Shown here one piece after another: positions 1-9,209 of a stretch of 64,000 bases of DNA. The stretch comes from Pseudomonas sp. JAI120 (lineage in GTDB: Bacteria; Pseudomonadota; Gammaproteobacteria; Pseudomonadales; Pseudomonadaceae), in assembly GCF_014207255.1 (NCBI RefSeq), contig NZ_JACHCZ010000001.1, positions 1,603,378 through 1,667,377 on the forward strand, written 5' to 3'. Below the pieces are notes generated by a model. The model was not told the DNA's origin, searched no databases, and saw nothing but the letters and a program-made list of their open reading frames with translations. Position 1 is the first letter of the stretch. The number at the start of each line of letters is the position of its first letter. The position numbers and the translations under genes were made by a program.

Positions 1-505
1 CAACGACCAAGAGAAGGCCTGACAGCTCAATAACTGTCATCACTAGGTTGGCTCCAAGGGACTCTTTAATCCCCCTTGCATTCAGGAGCGCGATAACGAC
101 AAGGAACAGCAGCGCCGCAATGTGAGGTGGTACCTGGATGAACGCCGCTAGGTAATCGCCCGCAAACGCCAAGGACAAACCTGCCGCGCTTGTGACAGCA
201 GCAGAAAGCATGCAAAAGCCCACGAGAAAAGAAATGAGTGGTGACCCGAACGCTTTCTCAGCGAAAACCGAAGCGGCGCCCGCGTGAGGGTATTTTGTCA
301 CCAGCTCTGCGTAGGAACCGGCAGTAAGCATCGCGAAAAACAGAGCGAGTAGCAGGGGCACCCATATTGCGCCACCTACCTCTCCCGCAATTGTCCCGGC
401 AAGGGCATAAACGCCCGCCCCGAGAACATCGCCGAGAATAAATAGAAACAGCATCGGGCCGGTGACGGCGCGGCGAAGGGAGGTCTTGGGGGTCAAGGTC
501 TTCAC
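1..505 (-). CDS. APC-family amino acid permease, N-terminal part
   Basis: The reading frame starts at a GTG (503-505) behind an AGGAAG ribosome site and runs off the left edge, so only about 168 residues are seen. A short basic N-terminus leads into a glycine-rich first helix (GDVLGAGVYALAG) typical of the amino acid-polyamine-organocation superfamily. Further hydrophobic segments follow, with a conserved-looking SYAELVTKYPHAGA loop. It should be an inner-membrane amino acid importer or exchanger. The substrate cannot be told from this fragment, and the C-terminal half lies outside the window. Confidence 0.75.
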   Translation of the reverse strand, partial: MKTLTPKTSLRRAVTGPMLFLFILGDVLGAGVYALAGTIAGEVGGAIWVPLLLALFFAMLTAGSYAELVTKYPHAGAASVFAEKAFGSPLISFLVGFCMLSAAVTSAAGLSLAFAGDYLAAFIQVPPHIAALLFLVVIALLNARGIKESLGANLVMTVIELSGLLLVV

Positions 506-595
506 GTTAAACTTCCTGGCTTGAGGTTGAGACAGCCGATCACCGGGCTGATAGCTAGGTGGCTTCACTCTCAAGCAATGGAAATTCGCGTATGA

Positions 596-787
596 CTAAA
601 GTTCACATATCTTGCCGAGGGGTCGGGTATCGTCCAAAGCCTCCGCGCAGAGACCAACTACTACGTAGTCTCCAAAGTGGAACCATTCCGTCAGGCTAGA
701 TATGTCTGCATAGAGCCAAGGGGTGGTAGGAATTGCATGAACTCTGGGGGGAACAAACGTTACGGAGTTTGATTCGATCTCTATCAC
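596..787 (-). CDS. Small hypothetical protein (63 aa)
   Basis: A 63-codon frame opens with GTG three bases after a GAGGAG ribosome site, in the gap upstream of the permease. The product has a mixed, soluble-looking composition (e.g. WFHFGDYVVVGLC) with no signal peptide or membrane helix. I recognise no family. The good ribosome site is the only reason to list it; it could still be a chance frame. Confidence 0.3.
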   Translation of the reverse strand: MIEIESNSVTFVPPRVHAIPTTPWLYADISSLTEWFHFGDYVVVGLCAEALDDTRPLGKICEL

Positions 788-1120
788 GATCTCCTCATCA
801 TTCCTTAGGGCCTATAACGATCAGTAGGAAACTAATGGGCAACAGGCATCGATACTCATTCGGCAACTCACCCAAGGCGACGCCCACGATTATCTGAAGG
901 ACTACTCGGCACGATCATTTGATTAGATTTTATCCGTCGCGACGGGCGGCATAAGGCGCACGGAAATGACTGAAATAGCACCTGTCGTCGGCAATTTCCC
1001 CGCAGATAAAAACTTTCTTTGCTTGGCAGATATCCATATCGCTGCCACTGCATGGGGTGCTGAAAAGCTATCTAAGCGACAAGGCACGCATTAAATTAAA
1101 TCGACTGAAGGGACTCTCGA
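788..1120. other. Intergenic region
   Basis: About 330 bases between a minus-strand small frame and the plus-strand lipoprotein gene. A 61-codon minus-strand frame inside it has no protein-like features. It probably holds the promoters of both neighbours, but I see no clear element. Confidence 0.4.
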
Positions 1121-1885
1121 ATGAGTGGATTGCGCAAAGCCTATAGGGTCAACACGATGAGCATGGCGTTGTTAGCGCCCATTCTCGTCGCATGTACGGG
1201 TAACAATTCGCCCTCTAACGTAATCGCGCCTGGAGATACCAAATCGCCCGCCACGCAGTCCCTTGATGCCGGTGCTGCACTACTTCAATCACGTCCGCCG
1301 ATAGACGCGTTGAATGCGTATCTGGATGGCTTCCATTTTTACAACGGCCACATGAACGCCCAGATGGAGGCGCACCACTACTGCGCGATTCTCAACGAGG
1401 AAGTTATCCAGTGCGTGATCTACGATGGCAATCGTAAGGACGCCAAGCTGATGGGGGTCGAGTACATCATCAGCGAACAATTGTTCGCAGGTCTTCCCAA
1501 AGCCGAACAAGCGCTTTGGCACAGTCATGTTCACGAAGTGAAATCAGGTCAGCTCGTAGCGCCTGGGATCCCTGAGGTAGCCGAGCATGCATTGATGGAA
1601 AAACTCGTCCATACCTACGGCAAGACGTGGCACACCTGGCATACCGACCTCAATAAAGACCTGCCCCTTGGCGTTCCTCAGCTCATGATGGGCTTTACAG
1701 CAGACGGGCAAGCGGATCCACAGATGGTTGCAGATCGCGATCGTCGATTCGGGTTAGATAGCGCGCAGAAGAAGAAAGCTCGGGCGGACATACCAACGCC
1801 CGTCGTTGCGCCAGGCGCAGATGCATGGAACCAGGGCAAGATTTTTCAAATCGTTGATCCTACGGACACTCCCCACCAGCACTGA
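1121..1885 (+). CDS. DUF1264/OBAP-like lipoprotein
   Basis: A 254-residue protein with an N-terminal signal ending in a lipobox (LVAC around residue 25), so it is probably lipid-anchored. The body fits the DUF1264 (oil-body-associated protein-like) family: HFYNGHMNAQMEAHHYC, then CVIYDGNRKDAKLMGVEYI, then WHSHVHEVKSG and a run of His/Trp residues (KTWHTWHTD). No enzymatic activity is established for this family. It stands alone: two strong hairpins follow it and no gene lies close on the same strand. The start is preceded by a purine-rich GGGA site. Confidence 0.7.
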   Translation: MSGLRKAYRVNTMSMALLAPILVACTGNNSPSNVIAPGDTKSPATQSLDAGAALLQSRPPIDALNAYLDGFHFYNGHMNAQMEAHHYCAILNEEVIQCVIYDGNRKDAKLMGVEYIISEQLFAGLPKAEQALWHSHVHEVKSGQLVAPGIPEVAEHALMEKLVHTYGKTWHTWHTDLNKDLPLGVPQLMMGFTADGQADPQMVADRDRRFGLDSAQKKKARADIPTPVVAPGADAWNQGKIFQIVDPTDTPHQH

Positions 1886-2346
1886 TGTTCATCGCAAATA
1901 TGACTGACCCCAAGGACTCTTACCCTCACCTGCCGCCTTCACTCAAGAAGTGAGAAGGCGGCATCCCGCTCATCGTTCGGGTGCGCGCCCCGAACGATCT
2001 AACGAGAGTCTGCTGTCCTGATTCGCATAGTTTCGACGATGTAGACGAGCCAACTGACCTGGTTGTGCAGAGGGTCGGCCCGTACGTGGATCATTGATCA
2101 AACACTTCGCGTAGGCAAAAGGACCGCAAGCGTCCGGGGAAGTCATCTACCCGATCCCTGCGATGACTGGATGTGTACGGCAACGTCTTTCAGCAGACTT
2201 TTGCGTAGGTATTCACCCCTCACTAGCCCGCAAAAACTATATTCGCTAGCTCTTAAATCACTGTCGATTTCTCGGTGGAGACGTCGGTGTAGTCCGCTTA
2301 CGATAGTGCGATCTGCATCTGTCTTCTCTCACCGGGGTACCACTGA
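1886..2346. other. Intergenic region, no supported gene
   Basis: About 460 bases. Apart from the two hairpins at its left end I see nothing supported. A 95-codon plus-strand frame (2063-2350) has arginine/serine-rich composition typical of a spurious frame. Confidence 0.4.
1932..1998 (+). terminator. Two consecutive hairpins after the lipoprotein gene
   Basis: The first stem is GCCGCCTTC (1932-1940) with GAAGGCGGC (1954-1962). The second is ATCGTTCGGG (1972-1981) with CCCGAACGAT (1989-1998). Neither is followed by a T-tract, so they could be a structured 3' end rather than a classic intrinsic terminator. Confidence 0.5.
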
Positions 2347-3168
2347 ATGACGCCACTAAGTGCGGTTTTCCGCAACCTTCACCAAGATAATTTGTTGGTA
2401 CTCGCCAACGTGAGCGATGCTGGCACCGCACGTATTGTCGAGAGCGTAGGGAGTAAGGCAGTCGCGACCAGCAGCGCCGCCGTTGCTTGGGCGCATGGAT
2501 ACCAAGATGGCAATCAACTTCCCCTAAAACTGCTGACTACTACAGTTGAGTCAATAGTTCGAGTGCTTACAGTCCCCCTCACGGTCGATGTCGAAGGGGG
2601 CTATTCCGACGACCTTGAGTCGGTTGCTAAAGTTATTGATTGCGTAGTTAGGGCTGGAGCCGTTGGAATCAACATTGAGGACGGAGCAGGCGGCACCGAT
2701 CTGATTTTGCGAAAAATCGAAGTGGCAAAGAAGGTAGCAAGCAAGCATGGAATCGATCTGTTCGTGAACGTACGAACTGACGTTTATCTGAGGTGTTTGG
2801 TAGAGCCAGCGCGACAATTGGCAGAGACCCTCTTCCGTGCATCGCTGTTCGAGCAAGCAGGTGCAGACGGCATTTTTGCAGCCGGAATGGTTGAGCAAAA
2901 CGACATTGCTACACTGTGCGAGGCAACGCGGCTACCCGTCAACCTGCTTTCCTGGAACGGCCTACCCGGCTTGGATGAATTGGCGAGTCTAGGCGTCAAA
3001 CGGCTAAGCGCTGGTTCCAGCATTGCTGAATTCTTATGTGGCGCCAACAAGGCGCTCGCCAAGAGCTTCTTGCGAACGGGAAAGCTTTTTGAGTATCCAT
3101 TGGACGCATATACCTACGGCGACCTGAATAGCCTCATGGCAGCAAAAAAACACCTAAGCGAAAAGTAA
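2347..3168 (+). CDS. Isocitrate lyase/PEP mutase-family protein
   Basis: The 273-residue protein matches the PEP mutase/isocitrate lyase TIM-barrel superfamily. An N-terminal LVLANVSDAGTARIVE segment is followed by DVEGGYSDD (near residue 81), the metal-binding acidic motif, then GAVGINIEDG and FVNVRTDVYLR. The KKCGH-type lyase loop is absent, so it is not a true isocitrate lyase. The reaction is unknown; C-C or C-P cleaving or forming activity on a 2-oxo acid is typical of relatives. It lies 98 bases upstream of ada on the same strand, a pairing that suggests co-transcription. Confidence 0.8.
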   Translation: MTPLSAVFRNLHQDNLLVLANVSDAGTARIVESVGSKAVATSSAAVAWAHGYQDGNQLPLKLLTTTVESIVRVLTVPLTVDVEGGYSDDLESVAKVIDCVVRAGAVGINIEDGAGGTDLILRKIEVAKKVASKHGIDLFVNVRTDVYLRCLVEPARQLAETLFRASLFEQAGADGIFAAGMVEQNDIATLCEATRLPVNLLSWNGLPGLDELASLGVKRLSAGSSIAEFLCGANKALAKSFLRTGKLFEYPLDAYTYGDLNSLMAAKKHLSEK

Positions 3169-3266
3169 TCGTCGACCTATTAATCTGTGATTCGCATGAA
3201 AATCGCCGCTGTTTCCCGCACCTCGAAAGCGATTTTCACACCCATTCGAGGACGAGGCTACGGTCT

Positions 3267-4358
3267 ATGAGATCTTACAATCACGCTCTTCCGCCCAGAA
3301 GCGAGATGGTGAATGCGATGCTATGCAGCGACAGCGCCTACGAGGGCGTTTTTTTCACTGCTGTCAAAACTACAGGTATTTTTTGCCGCCCTACATGTGG
3401 TGCACGTAAGCCAAAGCCCGAGAATGTAGAGTTTTTTTCACAGGCCAACGAAGCGATGGCAGCAGGTTATCGGCCTTGCTTGCGATGCAAGCCATTGAAT
3501 CTCGCGGCTTCCGCGCCAGGTTGGGTCAAGGGGCTACTGGCCTCTGTATCTGCATCACCTGACGCTCGCTGGAGTGATGCTGAACTAACTACGCATGGTA
3601 TCGATCCGTTACGCTTACGCAGGTGGTTCAAACAAAATTTTGGCATGACTTTTCATGCATGGATGCGCTCTAGAAGGCTCGGTGTCGCCCTAGGCCGGAT
3701 TTCTGCGGGCGAAACGCTGGATAACACAGCATTTGACTTAGGATACGAGTCATTGAGTGGTTTTAGAGATGCTTTCAAAAAAACATTTCAAATGCCACCC
3801 GGTAAGGCAGCTGAAACGTCGCTCCTGCTTTATCGTCATCTGACTACACCGTTGGGCCCAATGATTGCCATGGCAGAGGAACGAGGTTTGGTACTCCTCG
3901 AATTTCTTGACCGTCCGGCGCTAACCGCTGAATTAAACGAACTGCGTGGGCGTCATGGGTATTCAATTGCGCCTGGCGAGCACCTCTACATCAAGCAGAT
4001 CGAAGTTCAACTAAAACTTTATTTTGATGGAAAGCTAAAAAGTTTTTCAGTACCGCTCCATATGCCAGGCAGCTCTTTTGACAGGCTTGTGTGGGCAGAG
4101 CTTCTAAAAATCGACTATGGAACCATTTCAACCTACGGTGCCATCGCTAGGGGCATCGGTAAGCCAGGTGCAAGCCAAGCAGTGGGCAATGCAAATGGAC
4201 ACAATCGCTTATCTATTGTCGTGCCCTGCCACCGTGTCATAGCGACAAACGGTGCACTCGCCGGATATGGCGGAGGACAGCCCCGGAAAGAGTTTTTACT
4301 GCGTTTGGAGAAGACTGCTTTGCAAATGACTCAACAGAACGAATTCCTGTTGGATTAG
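3267..4358 (+). CDS. ada: Ada: methylphosphotriester/O6-alkylguanine methyltransferase and regulator
   Basis: A 363-residue protein with the full Ada layout. The N-terminal zinc domain carries four cysteines (IFCRPTCGARKPKP ... PCLRCKP, about residues 38-73). An AraC-type helix-turn-helix follows (about 100-185). The C-terminal O6-alkylguanine-DNA alkyltransferase domain has the PCHRV active-site motif near residue 317. It transfers alkyl groups from DNA to its own cysteines and, once methylated on the N-domain, activates alkylation-repair genes. All key cysteines are present, so it should be functional. Confidence 0.93.
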   Translation: MRSYNHALPPRSEMVNAMLCSDSAYEGVFFTAVKTTGIFCRPTCGARKPKPENVEFFSQANEAMAAGYRPCLRCKPLNLAASAPGWVKGLLASVSASPDARWSDAELTTHGIDPLRLRRWFKQNFGMTFHAWMRSRRLGVALGRISAGETLDNTAFDLGYESLSGFRDAFKKTFQMPPGKAAETSLLLYRHLTTPLGPMIAMAEERGLVLLEFLDRPALTAELNELRGRHGYSIAPGEHLYIKQIEVQLKLYFDGKLKSFSVPLHMPGSSFDRLVWAELLKIDYGTISTYGAIARGIGKPGASQAVGNANGHNRLSIVVPCHRVIATNGALAGYGGGQPRKEFLLRLEKTALQMTQQNEFLLD

Positions 4359-4611
4359 CTGCTAATCGGAATATACGCAGACACAACTTAAGAGTTCCGG
4401 AAACACACCCTCCGAACTCCAGAACTAATTGCGTAAGTCCCCACGTGTCAGCAGGTTAATTCCATATCACCTATTTCCCAACGGTGCTGGATTGAGTGAT
4501 ACGCGATGAGACATCCCGGGCTAACCACAAGGCGTGTTGGGCAGAACCTTACGATCAGCTATTGTCGCACCAGTTTAAGCTTGGCTTCTAACGTATCAGC
4601 GAGTGTTCTAA

Positions 4612-5751
4612 ATGCAATCAATACTACGCTTCAGGACTATCACGTTTGGTCTGATGCTTTTTGCAAGCCAAACTCATGCAGATGCGCTGGTAAGCGAAGA
4701 ACGGCTCTTATTGCCGATCCAGATCGACTCCCATATTGAGAAAATCGAAGCATTAATCGTCCGTCCCGTAAAGGAGGGAAAGTTCCCCATCGCACTGATT
4801 GTTAACGGCTCGGCGGCAACATCTCCGTCCGCCGCACATGCCGATTGGCTTGCTCATATCGCCCACGACTTTGCGCACCGTGGCTGGCTTGCCGCATCTA
4901 TTGTATGGCCCGGCTATGGCCGCTCGACCGGAAGCTTCATGAATGAAGGGGGAACTTGCACCAATCCCAACGTGGCACGATTTCTCGATGCGCATGGCAA
5001 AGAGCTTGGCGCCGCATTGGCGGCTGTGCGTGAGCGTCCAGATGTAGATCCATCCTTGGCAGTAGGTGTTGGTATCTCTATCGGCGGAGCTTCAATGCTA
5101 GACCTCGCGGCTCAACCAAGTCACCCATTGACGGCGGTAATTAACATCTCTGGCGGCGTTTACCACTACACAAATGTGGGCTCCGCCGACTCTAATTGCT
5201 CGTTATATCAAACTGATCTTGTGCGAAACCTCACGAAATTCGGCAAAGACAACCCAACGCCAACGCTCTGGATTTACGCCGAGAATGATCCGTTTTTCAG
5301 CCCAGATCTTGTAGGTCGGATGATCGCGGGTTATCGCTCGGGGGGAGGTAACGCTGAGCTGGCGTCGCTACCCCCATTCGGTAAGGATGGGCACTCGCTC
5401 TACAAACAAGAGGCCAATACACTTTTAAAGCCTCATATCGAAGATTTTCTCAGGAGCAACCGGTTTCCTGCCATGGACGACAGCGCATTAATGCCGCTGC
5501 TTTCGAAGCTGGTCCCCGAAGACCGTGCGGGCGCTGAGGCTTATCTTCAAAGCGTTACCGAGAAAGCCATGGCAATGTCTAAGGAAAGTAGCAGCATTTA
5601 TTGGTACTACGGCGCGCGCTCACTCAAGACAGCACGAAAGCAGGCACTTAGCAATTGTCGCAAGGCAACTGGCAAGCCCTGCCAGCTCGTTGCGCAAAAT
5701 ATGGAATTGATTGATGGCTGGCAAGATGTGGTTTCCCCATTGGGGAAATGA
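4612..5751 (+). CDS. Secreted alpha/beta hydrolase
   Basis: A 379-residue protein with a signal peptide (cleavage near ASQTHADA, about residue 25). The alpha/beta-hydrolase core shows a nucleophile elbow GISIGG (near residue 157), an acid in YAENDPFF and a histidine in GKDGHSLY. It resembles dienelactone-hydrolase-like periplasmic esterases. After the hydrolase core, about 80 residues hold two cysteine-containing segments (LSNCRKATGKPCQLV) resembling the end of DUF4189-like domains. The substrate is unknown. The ribosome site is weak, but the signal peptide fixes the start to within a few codons. Confidence 0.75.
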   Translation: MQSILRFRTITFGLMLFASQTHADALVSEERLLLPIQIDSHIEKIEALIVRPVKEGKFPIALIVNGSAATSPSAAHADWLAHIAHDFAHRGWLAASIVWPGYGRSTGSFMNEGGTCTNPNVARFLDAHGKELGAALAAVRERPDVDPSLAVGVGISIGGASMLDLAAQPSHPLTAVINISGGVYHYTNVGSADSNCSLYQTDLVRNLTKFGKDNPTPTLWIYAENDPFFSPDLVGRMIAGYRSGGGNAELASLPPFGKDGHSLYKQEANTLLKPHIEDFLRSNRFPAMDDSALMPLLSKLVPEDRAGAEAYLQSVTEKAMAMSKESSSIYWYYGARSLKTARKQALSNCRKATGKPCQLVAQNMELIDGWQDVVSPLGK

Positions 5752-5774
5752 CGAGCAGTTTGGCGTATCGACCA

Positions 5775-5915
5775 TATCGCGCTGAGTAACCAACGCAAGC
5801 GGAGCGCGCAGGCTGGCACAGCCGAAGGCGTGAAGGATGGACGCCCGCAGGGCCGAGATACGGCGGAACGCGGGAGCTCGGTTTACGACAGCCTGGCCGC
5901 GCACAGCGGCTCGCC
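5775..5915. repeat. GC-rich structured intergenic segment, possible dispersed repeat
   Basis: A GC-rich block (about 5780-5910) downstream of the hydrolase contrasts with its AT-richer surroundings. It has the look of a dispersed non-coding Pseudomonas repeat, with short inverted pieces such as GGCTGGCACAGCC. Only one copy lies in the window, so repeat status is inference. Confidence 0.25.
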
Positions 5916-6051
5916 AACAAAGGTAAGTCAGTCAGATCTTGCGGCTCGACTAAATAGCGCCACCGTAATGGGCCGAACAAAACTTGCAGAGCAACTGCCC
6001 TCCTACAAGGCTGCCCTATCTACTCAGCCGGGCTTTTGCTACGAACGAAGC

Positions 6052-6834
6052 TCATTCCACGTAACGCAGCCAAAGATGCGTCCGACCGGAGATCGCCTGC
6101 GCAACTTTGGCAACACGTGCCCGTAGGTTTTCATCGCTAGTGTTGTAGAGCGTACAGAAGTCTTTGGCTACGACGTTAGCAAGGGATGTATCAGGCGGTT
6201 CAGCACGAATGAAGCCGATGTAAGAAGCACCCACGCCCATCAACTCATAGCCATGCGCTTCTGAAAAATGACGCGCAACCGAAAAGTTTTTCGCAGGATC
6301 CAGATCCGAAGTGAAATAGCCATTCGGAAAAGCCGCAAGTGCCTGGCAAGACTGCTGAACGGGTACCAGGAGAGCTGAAAGGGGCTGCTCTAGAAGAGAG
6401 ATAGGGTTGTTCTGGTAACCGATCCACTCCTGCAGGGCCTGCTCATCCAGCGTCAAACCATGAGCACAAGCATCTTCAAAAGACGTGCCTGCAACCAGCC
6501 GTGTGAAATTGCGAAGGCAGATCGCGAACTCCGCTTTCGTCGTCGGATAGCCTATGTATTCACCCTGCTCGAAGCACTCTGGAGGCAAGCCCGCGATGTC
6601 CTGCTCCGATGCATCGTCCATCCCTAGGTTATTGCGCACATGGCCCGAGGTGTAGCGGGCTTGGTGCAGATCATCGAGCGAGAACAGAGGTTTAAAGCCT
6701 GGGTGCGCCTCAGCAATCTTACGACGAGCTCTGGTCAGATCTTCAAAGCTGGTAATCCCGCTCACGCCGTACTCATCGCATGTACCTATAGACGGGTTGT
6801 CACGCATGCCATTACCGCGAAATTCGATATCCAT
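6052..6834 (-). CDS. Hypothetical protein (260 aa)
   Basis: The frame encodes 260 residues of balanced, globular-looking sequence without signal peptide or membrane segment. Notable stretches are the N-terminal CDEYGVSGITSFEDLTRARR and the C-terminal GYELMGVGASYIGFIR, followed by an apparently helical tail. I recognise no family with confidence. It is transcribed away from the adjacent DUF7660-like pseudogene. Codon use looks like real coding sequence. Confidence 0.65.
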   Translation of the reverse strand: MDIEFRGNGMRDNPSIGTCDEYGVSGITSFEDLTRARRKIAEAHPGFKPLFSLDDLHQARYTSGHVRNNLGMDDASEQDIAGLPPECFEQGEYIGYPTTKAEFAICLRNFTRLVAGTSFEDACAHGLTLDEQALQEWIGYQNNPISLLEQPLSALLVPVQQSCQALAAFPNGYFTSDLDPAKNFSVARHFSEAHGYELMGVGASYIGFIRAEPPDTSLANVVAKDFCTLYNTSDENLRARVAKVAQAISGRTHLWLRYVE

Positions 6835-7000
6835 AAACTGTGGTCTGCTCCATGTCGCTATTGAATCGAATGGGTAATTCTGAGCGTTCTAAGATCATCA
6901 TATGAAGATCTGCTTCCAAGCGACAATATGACTGGGTTTGACTCCCCTATCGTCAAACGGCAGCATGCGATACTCACTGTCACGTTCGCATCCTGAGGTA

Positions 7001-7302
7001 ATGATGTTGATGTGTGGAGACCTTGATGGATTGTTGGAACGTGTTCACAACGAACAATCGTTTTTAGTCTTCATTGAAGCGCTTGGTGCTGACTTTGCCC
7101 AGGAGCGTACGTTGACTATTCCATCCTCCCCCACGGAGCTGGAGCAAGTGGCTGGGAAAACAGCACCATCGATTCGTATCTTAAAGCAGCTTCCGCTTGG
7201 GCAATCGGCAGTAACAGGTGCCCCCCCAATTCTAGCCGGATCATTAGCAATGGAAGAAGAGCGCGGTTATCCAGACATCATAGCGGAGGACTGCTGGAAT
7301 GA
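7001..7302 (+). pseudogene. DUF7660-like small protein, frameshifted
   Basis: The first half reads GDLDGLLERVHNEQSFLVF in one frame up to IPSSP. The natural continuation (GASGWENSTIDSYLKAASAW) is in the +1 frame from about 7137. One base appears missing at TCCTCCCCCACGGA, where a TAC codon would restore SSPYGAGASGWEN. The +1 frame runs to GGLLE and a stop at 7300-7302. The layout resembles the DUF7660 family (small single-domain proteins with a GWEN-type motif). It could also be a sequencing error in the C-run. Confidence 0.5.
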
Positions 7303-7425
7303 ATGGCAACGTCTACGCTCCCTGTGATTTGAATCTGTACCAATGCTCGGCAGGTGACCTTCGAGCCAGTGCAGAGAAAGAATTGGTTTGCAACGCAGAT
7401 CCATCCAATAAATTGTGGAGGTAAC

Positions 7426-8055
7426 ATGATGGATAGGAAGCAGACTGTAGAGGTCAGTCAGGACATTGAAGCGTCAGTTTGGCGAACTGCTAATTGGCTG
7501 AACAAACCGAGCCTTTACCAGACCTTTACTGACGGCAGCTTGGAGATGGTTACCGACTCCCACACCGACTTCTGGCGTGAAACGCACTACGGATTCATAC
7601 GCGACAGCGGACATTTCTTAGGGTTTGCAACCTTAGGAAGCTTTACGGCTCAGGTCAGAATTAACGCCGATTTTCGCGAGCTTTATGATCAAGCGGGAAT
7701 TATGGTCAGGCTCAATGAGGAGACCTGGCTCAAGGCAGGGATAGAATTTAACGATGGAATGCCAATGATCAGTAGCGTGCTGACACAAGGCACGTCGGAT
7801 TGGGCGCCCAGCTGCTTTTCTGGCGACCCGACCGATTTCTGGCTTCGTGTCACCGTTTCCGATGGAGTGCTGCGCTTGCAATACTCCATGGACGGCATAA
7901 CCTGGCCATTGCTCAGGCTTGCACCGTTTCCAAAGGCGGAACGCTATATGGTTGGCCCTATGTGCTGCACACCGGAACGGCAAGGGTTGAGGGTAAAGTT
8001 TTCTGAATGGTCTTTGAGTCAGCCTCTCGGGCGAGACCTGCATGATTTGAGCTAG
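7426..8055 (+). CDS. DUF1349 domain protein (concanavalin-like fold)
   Basis: I start at 7426 (ATG ATG GAT) because a strong GGAGG lies five bases before it; this gives 209 residues. The sequence fits DUF1349, the beta-sandwich family related to yeast REE1: RETHYGFIRDSGHFLG, DQAGIMVRLNEETWLKAGIE, DFWLRVTVSDGVLRLQYSMDG and a C-terminal GLRVKFSEW. No catalytic activity is established; members are thought to bind ligands or carbohydrates. No signal peptide is seen. It is an isolated gene. Confidence 0.8.
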   Translation: MMDRKQTVEVSQDIEASVWRTANWLNKPSLYQTFTDGSLEMVTDSHTDFWRETHYGFIRDSGHFLGFATLGSFTAQVRINADFRELYDQAGIMVRLNEETWLKAGIEFNDGMPMISSVLTQGTSDWAPSCFSGDPTDFWLRVTVSDGVLRLQYSMDGITWPLLRLAPFPKAERYMVGPMCCTPERQGLRVKFSEWSLSQPLGRDLHDLS

Positions 8056-8652
8056 TCAATATGTCGAGCAGACAGGTCAAGCAGATGACTTGCCCGGACG
8101 GTTAAATTCGCTGGATGTTTACATATAAAATTCCGTAACGCACCATCAACAGATACAGCCGGCGCTATGCCCCACCCCACAAGTCACCTATTTTCTTATG
8201 TGAAGAAAATCAGCGATTTCCGGCCTGACGTTACTGCTGTCGTGCTTTTCGGCCTTACTCACAACCGGATTGAAAATCGCGCATCTGCGCGAAATCCACA
8301 TCTGCTGACGTACCGATAAATTTCACATTTAACGTAGATGCGCGTACTTCAATTTTGATTAGGCGTTTTTACACACTCTGGGCCGTTTGTTGCCCCTCAC
8401 TGTTATCGCCAGCGCAGGATTGACCCAGTTACCGAAATTTTACTGACCCAGGCTCCTACCTTGTGAACCACTACCACTCTTAGATTTTTCGCCGATTGGT
8501 GTCGGGTCAGCGTTGCATCGTAACCGTCCAGTAATCCCATCCCTTGATCCTTAGGCTGCACAGCGTTGCCCACTCAGCACTGACACACCAGAAACAAAGC
8601 AGCTGACTGAATACCTAAAAGCAGCTGCATTAACCAGGCTTTCAAGGTGAGG
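8056..8652. other. Long intergenic region without supported genes
   Basis: About 600 bases between two convergent genes. No frame looks coding. The middle (about 8418-8520) contains repeated GACCCAG-type words and GGGTCAG, which could be the worn end of an insertion sequence, but I cannot assign it. Confidence 0.3.
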
Positions 8653-9141
8653 TTATGGTCGAGCTGCTCTGCTGCGGGTCATATGGATAAGTGCTGATCT
8701 ACGACTATCCATAGAGGTTCTCTCTTCGACAGCAAAGGGCAAGAAGCCTAGTTTTGGATAAAGCAGCAAGCCTGCTGTATTTTCATTGAAGCACGAGATC
8801 TGCACCTCTGTGGCGTCATAGCGGTCGAACGCCAGAGCAGTCATCGTCTCCACGATGAAGGTCGCCACACCTTTACCTCGTGCCTCTTGGGCAACGATGA
8901 CATTGCCGATACAGCAAACACCACCCGTTTCAGCCCGATAAAAGTTAGCAAAGCCGACGACGCTATTCCCGGCTTCGACAATCGTCGAGTCGAATCGTTG
9001 AGTAATAGCGTTAGACAGCTGAGCTTCAGTCAGAGGGTATTGAGCTTTCGGGAACATATAAAACAGTTCCTGAGCGTTAAGGGGAAAGCTACAGATAGTT
9101 TTGATGTCATCAGCCTTCACTGGCCTGTGTTGCAATATCAT
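8653..9141 (-). CDS. GNAT-family N-acetyltransferase
   Basis: A 162-residue protein when started at the ATG at 9141, which has an AAGGA site six bases upstream; a start eight codons earlier lacks one. The GNAT fold is clear: CIGNVIVAQEARGKGVATFI contains the acetyl-CoA-binding R/Q-G-x-G segment, followed by VQISCFNENTAGLLLYPKLGF. It transfers an acetyl group to an unknown amine. It lies next to the left side of the IS66 element. Confidence 0.85.
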   Translation of the reverse strand: MILQHRPVKADDIKTICSFPLNAQELFYMFPKAQYPLTEAQLSNAITQRFDSTIVEAGNSVVGFANFYRAETGGVCCIGNVIVAQEARGKGVATFIVETMTALAFDRYDATEVQISCFNENTAGLLLYPKLGFLPFAVEERTSMDSRRSALIHMTRSRAARP

Positions 9142-9209
9142 CGCGCGTCCTTGAGGTCTATGCATTCGGCATTCTAGCTCACTACTATTTGCTCAAACAC
9201 CTTGCCTGG

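Noticed and set aside
868..1053. 61-codon minus-strand frame
   Set aside because: Arginine/serine-rich composition, no ribosome site, no family resemblance; most likely chance.
2063..2350. 95-codon plus-strand frame before the PEP mutase-like gene
   Set aside because: Composition typical of non-coding DNA and it ends at the start of the real gene.
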